Translations under genes and position numbers: made by a program | Notes under the pieces: generated by a model | The model's input: only the letters and a program-made list of their open reading frames with translations | What the model was told of the DNA's origin: nothing | The model's database searches: none | NCBI GenBank assembly: GCA_000716465.1 | Contig: JNWL01000084.1 | Span: 1-9,847, forward strand | Length of the DNA stretch: 9,847 nucleotides | Source: Streptomyces bikiniensis | GTDB taxonomy: Bacteria > Actinomycetota > Actinomycetes > Streptomycetales > Streptomycetaceae | Reading direction: 5' to 3' | In this document: positions 5,742-9,847 of the stretch, in pieces | Layout of the letters: each line of letters opens with the position of its first letter | How positions within the stretch are numbered: position 1 is the stretch's first letter

Positions 5742-7115
5742 ATGCGTATGCGCACATCTCTTCCCCTGGCCGTCGCAGTCACGGCGGCGCTCGTCACCGG
5801 GGTTCCCGCTCCCCTCGCCGCCGCCGGCCCCGCCCCGGTGCCGACGGTGACGACCGGGGCCGTATTTAACGATCCCACCAGCACCGATCCGATACGGCGC
5901 AACGCGATCTTCAACCACCTGTCCGCGCTCATCGACGGAGCTGTGCCTGGCTCCGACATCAAGATCTCTCTGTACATGTTCATGGCGAGCTCCACGACCG
6001 AGGCGGAGTTCTCTTCGGTACCGCTGGCCCAGCGCCTGGTAGCCGCGCACCAGCGCGGCGTGAACGTCCAGGTGCTCCTCGACGGCAAGTACGTCGGCCC
6101 GTGGAACACGTCCTACACCGAGCTCAAGAAGCTGCAAGACAGACCAGAGGGTTCGGGCACCCACTCGTGGGTCCGCAGCTGTGCTGCGGGACAGGCATGC
6201 CTCGCGACCCGGCCCGCCGCCTGGGCGGGCGAGGCGTACAAGGACTGGCACGGCGTCAACCACAACAAGCTCTTCTTGTTTTCCCAGACCAAGGGCAGCG
6301 GCACCGTGCCGGTAAATAACGTGGTCGTGCAGTCCTCCGGCAACCTGACCACGGACGACCGCAAGACGTTCTGGAACGACGCCCTGACAGTGACGGAGAA
6401 CGCCGAACTCTACAGCGGTTACGATGCCTACTTCACGAAGCAGGTCGAAGCCTGGGCAGACCCGACCAAGCGTCTGTCCGACGTGCTAATGGACAAGCAG
6501 GCAGGCCGAGCCAAGGCCTACTTCTTCCCCCGGCAGACCTCCGGCCCCGACGGCAACCCCGACGACGTCATCCTCAACATCCTCAACACTGTGGACAACC
6601 CCGTCCCCGGCCATGCGCTCTGCCACGGCAACAGCTCCGGTGTCGGCCTCAACGGGCGCACCGTCATCCGAATCGCACAAGGCGGCATCAACCGACCGGC
6701 GATCGCAAAGAAGTTGTACGAATTGGACAAGGCCGGCTGCTACGTCGACGTCGTCTACGGCTCGGCCGACGCCGAGTCGCTCACGTGGCTCAAGAAGTCC
6801 GAAGCCCCCTACAACGGCGTGACCCTGCACGAACTACACAGCCAGATGGTGAACGGCCAGGAGGTAGGGACAACCACCCACAACAAGTACCTGATCATCG
6901 AGGGCGCTTACAAGGGCGTGCCCGACCAGAAGATCGTCTTCACCGGCAGCCACACCTACACCAAGTCCGCCCTCATCGGCAACGACGAGGCCCTGTTGAA
7001 GTGGGACGACTCCTCCATCGGCACTGCCCCCCATGCCCCCTCCGTGTTCGAGGCCTACCGGGACAACTTCCGCGCCCAGCGCGCGGCCGCCGACAGCCAG
7101 AACGTGCAGCCGTAA
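5742..7115 (+). CDS. Secreted phospholipase D-like (HKD) protein
   Basis: The 457-aa product begins with a Sec-type signal peptide: basic MRMR, a hydrophobic core (LPLAVAVTAALVTGV), and likely cleavage near Ala-28. It has two PLD half-sites. The first is H174-N-K176 in VNHNKLFLFS, followed by SSGNL at 198-202; the second is H380-N-K382 in THNKYLIIEG, followed by FTGSHTYT at 400-407. His and Lys of both HxK motifs, the catalytic core of the superfamily, are present, but the usual Asp of HxKxxxxD is Ser in the first and Glu in the second. Four Cys residues (147, 153, 294, 333) could form disulfides outside the cell. The likely activity is phosphodiester cleavage on a phospholipid or nucleic acid; the substrate is unknown. 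An ATG two codons downstream is an alternative start. No co-directional partner is seen. Confidence 0.85.
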   Translation: MRMRTSLPLAVAVTAALVTGVPAPLAAAGPAPVPTVTTGAVFNDPTSTDPIRRNAIFNHLSALIDGAVPGSDIKISLYMFMASSTTEAEFSSVPLAQRLVAAHQRGVNVQVLLDGKYVGPWNTSYTELKKLQDRPEGSGTHSWVRSCAAGQACLATRPAAWAGEAYKDWHGVNHNKLFLFSQTKGSGTVPVNNVVVQSSGNLTTDDRKTFWNDALTVTENAELYSGYDAYFTKQVEAWADPTKRLSDVLMDKQAGRAKAYFFPRQTSGPDGNPDDVILNILNTVDNPVPGHALCHGNSSGVGLNGRTVIRIAQGGINRPAIAKKLYELDKAGCYVDVVYGSADAESLTWLKKSEAPYNGVTLHELHSQMVNGQEVGTTTHNKYLIIEGAYKGVPDQKIVFTGSHTYTKSALIGNDEALLKWDDSSIGTAPHAPSVFEAYRDNFRAQRAAADSQNVQP

Positions 7116-7470
7116 CTCTGGACAACGGTTCCGACAGCACGGGATTACCCGTTCACAGAGCCGGCCAGCGCGTCTGTGCTCCTGCCTCGCAGGATGCCAC
7201 CAGGGCCTCGTGGGTGTCGGCAGCCACGCGCAGCACGTGCTCGCTCCGGACCCCTGGCCGGAAACCATGTACGTTGCACCGTACAGCCCTATGCCCGTCC
7301 CGAAGGCGCGCACCCGTTCCTCCTTCGCCGCGGGCGGGGTCCCGGCGCGCGTCTGCGGCCCAGCGCCGAAGGTGTCCCTGGGCAAGCCCCCGTTCGAGGA
7401 AGGCTTGCCCAGGGGCACCCTTCGGCCTGCCCGGCCAAATCCGTCGGCGCAACAGGCCGATGCGGGCTAG
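7116..7470. other. Intergenic stretch after the PLD-like gene
   Basis: No gene is called. A long minus-strand frame crosses this stretch but also runs antisense through the end of the PLD gene and is best taken as a shadow. The only clear structure is the hairpin at 7365-7426. Confidence 0.4.
7365..7426. terminator. Long hairpin, candidate terminator after the PLD-like gene
   Basis: 7365-7388 pairs with 7402-7426 over 24 pairs, with one G-U pair and a single bulged C at 7420, around a 13-base loop. The core is CCCTGGGCAAGCC with GGCTTGCCCAGGG. No T-run follows, which is common for streptomycete terminators. It lies 250 bp after the PLD stop, unusually far, so it may instead be a relic of another element. 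Confidence 0.5.
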
Positions 7471-7546
7471 GGGACGTATCGAGTTGTGATCAATCTGAGG
7501 GTTTTGCCCTCGTGGTCGTGCCTGATCCGGTAGACCGTGCCGTGTG

Positions 7547-8547
7547 ATGCGAGTGCAGCTGACTGACGCCGAGTGGGAGTTCATCGGGCCGTACCTGCCG
7601 ATCGGTGAGTACGGCCCCTATCCCGAGCGGCTGCGCCGGCAGTTCGAGGGTGTGATGTGGCGGTTCCGGACGGGCGGCCAGTGGCGGGAGATGCCGAGCG
7701 AGTTCGGCGCCTGGTCGACGGTCCACAACCGCTTTAGGCAGTGGCGGGACGCCGGGGTCTTCGAGGCCCTGCTGGAGGGCACCATCGCGAAGGCCGCGAG
7801 GCGGGGTGAAGTGGACCTGTCGCTGGTCAGCGTGGATTCCACCACCGTCCGCGCCCACCACGACGCCGCCGGGATGCACCTGGACCCCGATACGCTCGCC
7901 GACCTGGAGAAGGCAGCCGAGGAGGCGGAGAAGGCCCGGCAAAAGGGGGAGGCTCGAAGGAACAAGACGGGCGTGACAGCCCTGAAGCCCCGGAACGGGA
8001 CGGGCAGCGATGTGTCCGGCGCAGACACAGGCTTCGACTGAAGGCCGCGTTGCTCGGACGCTCCAGGGGCGGCCAGACCAGCAAGGTCCACATCGCCGGC
8101 GAACGCAGGTGCCGTCCCCTGGCAGTCATCCTGACCGAGGGGCAGGCCGCCGACAGCCCGCAGTTCATCCCCGTGCTGAAGAAGGTCCGGGTCCCCGGGC
8201 CTGTCGGCCGTCCCCGCACCAGGCCCGACGCGGTCGCCGGCGACAAGGCCTACTCCTCCCGCGGCAACCGGTCCCACCTGCGCGAACGCCACATCAAGGT
8301 CGTCATCCCGGAGAAACGGGACCAGGCCGCCAACCGGAAGAAGAAGGGCAGCCGGGGCGGCCGACCTGTCGCCCACGACACCGAGCTCTACAAGGAGCGC
8401 AACACCGTCGAGCGCCTGATCAACAGGCTGAAGGCATGGCGGGGTATCACCACCCGGTTCGACAAGACGCCCGAAAGCTACCTCGCCGGCCTCCACCTCC
8501 GCGCTTCGATGATCTGGATCAAGGAGCTCGCCAAGACCACACCTTGA
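7547..8547 (+). CDS. IS5-family transposase of IS-C (orfA/orfB by -1 frameshift)
   Basis: OrfA (ATG 7547, or GTG 7544) carries the N-terminal domain (LTDAEWEFIGPYLP, WRFRTGGQWREMPSEFGAWS) and the first catalytic Asp in VSVDSTTVRAHH. It runs on to a TGA at 8039 without meeting the rest of the protein. In the -1 frame the sequence is open from 7942 and gives GSKEQDGRDSPEAPERDGQ, a basic linker, then RLKAALLGRSRGGQTSK. It continues through the second Asp (GDKAYSS) and the Glu (NTVERLINRLKAWRGITTRFDK). Slippage at A AAG GGG (7942-7948) therefore yields one transposase of about 333 aa with all three DDE residues. This looks functional, unlike the IS-A enzyme. Confidence 0.85.
7942..7948 (+). promoter_or_regulatory. 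Programmed -1 frameshift site in the IS-C transposase
   Basis: OrfA reads CAA AAG GGG GAG here. Slipping back one base gives AAA GGG GGA GGC and enters the long open frame with the rest of the transposase. The heptamer A AAG GGG fits the X XXY YYZ rule and is identical to that in IS-A. No downstream stimulatory structure was worked out. Confidence 0.7.
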
Positions 8548-8569
8548 TCACGACCAAATACGCTCCCTA

Positions 8570-8723
8570 AGGGCTGTCCCGTAACTCCAGATACCGCCTG
8601 TCAGTGTCCGGTTCGCCATGCTTGCCTCTGACTCCAGTAGAGGCACGAGTTGGGGCGCAACTGGACAAGCTGATCTGCATCTGATGACCCACCTGCCCTA
8701 GTCCTGAGTTACGGAACAGCCCT
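8570..8723. mobile_element. MITE-1 copy 2, complete (154 bp)
   Basis: The left end AGGGCTGTCCCGTAACTC (8570-8587) and the reverse complement of the right end, AGGGCTGTTCCGTAACTC (8706-8723), match at 17 of 18 positions. TA lies outside both ends (8568-8569 and 8724-8725), fitting a TA target. There is no gene inside. The element matches copy 1 over 132 bp at about 95% and still carries the uninterrupted CTAG (8698-8701) at which IS-A entered copy 1. Confidence 0.9.
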
Positions 8724-8816
8724 TAGCTGATCCAGCAGAGCAACGGCGGGCCGGGCAGTCCTGCCAACCGCTGACAGGTTAGATAGCGACACCCGCGGCG
8801 GCTTGCCGAGATCGCT

Positions 8817-8834
8817 TGTTGTCCGCGGACAACA
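8817..8834. repeat. 18-bp perfect palindrome
   Basis: TGTTGTCCGCGGACAACA reads the same on both strands. Extended by TG it recurs with two changes at 9003-9022. A perfect palindrome of this size suggests a dimeric DNA-binding protein site. TTGTCC also resembles the start of the streptomycete DnaA box (TTGTCCACA). No cognate regulator is visible nearby. Confidence 0.6.
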
Positions 8835-9002
8835 TGATTTCTCAGCCCAAGGTTGCGGCATCTGTGCATCAGATTGTCCGACGTGTAGCTGCCATGCCCT
8901 GAAGCGATCCCCCAGTCCGGACCCTGCCGACCGGCCCGGCGGCTCGTCAGCTTCCACAGGCCTCAGTGATTCCCAGCGCGCTGTCCCAATAAAACGTACC
9001 GC

Positions 9003-9022
9003 TGTTATCCGTGGACAACATG
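9003..9022. repeat. Near-copy of the 8817 palindrome
   Basis: TGTTATCCGTGGACAACATG differs from 8817-8836 at two of 20 positions, in the same orientation and 186 bp further on. Its minus strand contains TTGTCCACG, 8 of 9 bases of the DnaA-box consensus. Confidence 0.55.
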
Positions 9023-9120
9023 TGGCAGCGCAAAGGGCCCTGGCTTCACGATCGCTCACAAATCCGGAGCCCATGGTGATGAACAGTCGACGTGGGGGAG
9101 TAGGGGCAGTTCACTGCTGA

Positions 9121-9130
9121 TGTGGCCACA
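9121..9130. repeat. 10-bp palindrome beside the terminator hairpin
   Basis: TGTGGCCACA is a perfect palindrome directly next to the strong hairpin at 9135-9165. Its length could arise by chance; no function is claimed. Confidence 0.25.
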
Positions 9131-9134
9131 ATGC

Positions 9135-9165
9135 GCTTTGGCCCCGCCAGAGGCGGGGCCAAAGC
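9135..9165 (-). terminator. Terminator-like hairpin after the RHS/immunity genes
   Basis: GCTTTGGCCCCGCC (9135-9148) pairs perfectly with 9152-9165 over 14 bp around a 3-base loop. It lies 31 bp beyond the stop of the minus-strand small membrane gene, where the terminator of an RHS-immunity transcript is expected. There is no T-run; GC-rich stems without one are usual in streptomycetes. Confidence 0.7.
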
Positions 9166-9196
9166 ATGCGACAAAGAGTGGCGCGAGGGGACGCGA

Positions 9197-9391
9197 TTAC
9201 TTCATTCGCCTCCCGATCCCGTAGAGCCAGTGCCCTGTGTGTCCTAGCGTGACCAAGGTAAAGATCACGAAGATGACCATCTGCGCGCGGTCAAGGAAGT
9301 CCTGATCGTTCGGGTTGCTCAGTGCCATCACCCCGACCAGCACCCACACGCCCCATGTCTTCCATACAGGCCACTTGCCGTCTGCGCGCAT
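9197..9391 (-). CDS. Small two-helix membrane protein, candidate immunity protein of the RHS toxin
   Basis: This 64-aa protein has a short basic N-terminus (MRADGKWPVWK) and a first membrane segment at about 12-26 (TWGVWVLVGVMALS). A polar loop NPNDQDFLDR and a second membrane segment at about 38-59 (MVIFVIFTLVTLGHTGHWLY) follow, with a basic end GIGRRMK. Its ATG follows the TAG stop of the RHS gene with no base between, and GGAGAG lies 12 bp upstream inside that gene, so the two are translated together. Genes placed directly behind RHS toxin tips usually encode the cognate immunity protein. A membrane immunity protein would suit a toxin acting at the membrane or from outside. I recognise no family; the role rests on position. 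Confidence 0.7.
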   Translation of the reverse strand: MRADGKWPVWKTWGVWVLVGVMALSNPNDQDFLDRAQMVIFVIFTLVTLGHTGHWLYGIGRRMK

Positions 9392-9847
9392 CTAGAAACG
9401 GCCTCTCCACTTCAGCTTCCGGTAGCGCGGGTAGGGATGCATGGAGTTGAGGAGGTCGGCTTTGAAGTTGGTGTAGAAGCGGTTGACGTGCCGGAACGTG
9501 TTCCTGCCATACCACATGGTGTCACGGATCGAAGCGACGCCAGCTACACTCCACGCGCAGCCTGCGGCCCCCCGCCAGGAACGCACACACCGTCGTGAGT
9601 TGCGGAGCTTGACGATACGTACGACGCTCGAGACTCGTCCAAAGCTGGAGATCCCCGCGCCGAACATCACTGCTGAGTGCAACATGTCAGCGCTGGCGTG
9701 GCGCCGCCGCTGCTTGCGCCACCCGCGTACCCAGGAGACGGGGTTGTACCAGCGTTTGCCGTCGAGGTCGTATTGGTTGACGGGGTCGCCGGGATAGCCG
9801 TAGCGGTTGTCGCCGCCGCCGTGGACGGGGTCGGTGGACAGGAAGCG
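9392..9847 (-). CDS. RHS-repeat protein, C-terminal end with toxin domain (partial)
   Basis: The frame is open from the window edge to the TAG at 9392 (151 residues seen; most of the gene lies beyond 9847). The first 31 residues are the end of an RHS core, RFLSTDPVHGGGDNRYGYPG followed by DPVNQYDLDGK, the standard boundary before the variable toxin domain in actinobacterial RHS proteins. The last 120 residues are that tip: a basic start (WVRGWRKQRRRH), a weakly hydrophobic stretch (MLHSAVMFGAGISSFG), a second one (GAAGCAWSVAGVAS), then an aromatic, basic end (MWYGRNTFRHVNRFYTNFK, PRYRKLKWRGRF). I recognise no nuclease, deaminase or ADP-ribosylase motif. The RHS shell encloses the tip, which is released into a competitor cell. 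Activity is unknown. The internal Met at 9685 is not a real start. Confidence 0.85.
   Translation of the reverse strand, partial: RFLSTDPVHGGGDNRYGYPGDPVNQYDLDGKRWYNPVSWVRGWRKQRRRHASADMLHSAVMFGAGISSFGRVSSVVRIVKLRNSRRCVRSWRGAAGCAWSVAGVASIRDTMWYGRNTFRHVNRFYTNFKADLLNSMHPYPRYRKLKWRGRF

Larger units (their letters stand above)
7471..8566. mobile_element. IS-C: IS5-family insertion sequence (about 1,096 bp)
   Basis: The left end from 7471 (GGGACGTATCGAGTTGTGAT) and the reverse complement of the right end (GGAGCGTATTTGGTCGTGAT) match at 14 of the first 20 positions and continue with CAA in both. CTAG (7467-7470) and CTAA (8567-8570) flank it, both fitting YTAR but differing at the last base, so the duplication may be only 2-3 bp. 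The right flank is the first base of MITE-1 copy 2, so IS-C sits precisely at the MITE edge. The outermost bases are uncertain by one or two. Confidence 0.75.
8726..9120. other. Gene-free region with palindromic sites
   Basis: No reading frame here has a ribosome-binding site or recognisable product. The plus-strand frame 8803-9120 and the minus-strand frame 8709-9074 overlap each other and look random. The region holds the paired sites listed separately and a third TTGTCC at 8874-8879. It could be a regulatory or maintenance-related region, or degraded DNA between the MITE and the RHS locus. Confidence 0.4.

Noticed and set aside
6834..7418. Minus-strand frame crossing the PLD gene end and the intergenic hairpin
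   Set aside because: It is mostly antisense to a clear gene, has no ribosome-binding site, and shows no domain.
8803..9120. Plus-strand 105-codon frame
   Set aside because: No ribosome-binding site, unusual Cys/Ser/Arg composition, and it runs through the palindromic sites without any recognised motif.
1633..9147. Shared 12-mer CTTTGGCCCCGC in the first IS21-like repeat (1633) and the 9135 hairpin (9136)
   Set aside because: The match is only 12 bp with no similarity beyond it, and the second copy is explained by the terminator stem.
9483..9797. Plus-strand 104-codon frame
   Set aside because: It is antisense to the RHS tip, whose reading is fixed by the RHS core motif and the coupled downstream gene.

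Overview
The window looks like an accessory, transposon-scarred stretch of a Streptomyces (or close actinobacterial) chromosome or linear plasmid. It is GC-rich, uses GTG starts freely, and carries IS5-family transposases, an RHS-repeat tail and a secreted phospholipase-D-like protein of streptomycete type. No tRNA, rRNA or CRISPR array was seen.

Layout. 1-99: nothing recognised. 99-232: left part of a 154-bp miniature element (MITE-1), cut at an internal CTAG by an IS5-family element (IS-A, 233-1619) that has CTAG on both sides. IS-A holds a transposase that needs a -1 frameshift and has lost a catalytic Asp, plus a convergent 127-aa passenger gene. 1624-1695: three ~20-bp repeats resembling an IS21-family end. 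1753-2433: an intact SMI1/KNR4 (SUKH) immunity-type gene. 2542-2703: the N-terminal stub of an IS21 istA. 2702-3598: an intact ISL2-type IS5 element (IS-B) with 3-bp AGT duplications and a hairpin masking the transposase ribosome-binding site. 3599-3768: a second miniature element (MITE-2) with perfect 19-bp inverted ends, finishing at the stop codon of an AraC-family regulator (3769-4851, minus). About 5183-5488: a frameshifted remnant of a VCBS/FG-GAP repeat protein. 5742-7115: a secreted PLD-like enzyme. 7365-7426: a long hairpin. 7471-8566: a third IS5-family element (IS-C), apparently intact, again using an A AAG GGG frameshift. 8570-8723: an intact MITE-1. 8726-9120: no gene, but an 18-bp palindrome and a near-copy of it. 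9135-9165: a strong hairpin. 9197-9391 and 9392-9847 (both minus): a small two-helix membrane protein directly behind the C-terminal end of an RHS polymorphic toxin that continues beyond the window.

How it fits together. The right edge is the tip of an RHS toxin gene with its unrecognised toxin domain, and the 64-aa membrane protein starts at the base after its stop codon, so it is the natural immunity candidate. The SMI1 gene near the left is a lone immunity-type gene between mobile-element remnants. Every IS5-family element here touches a MITE, and the two MITE-1 copies lie in direct orientation around about 8.4 kb. The best candidates for something undescribed are the RHS toxin/immunity pair, the passenger gene inside IS-A and the two MITE families.
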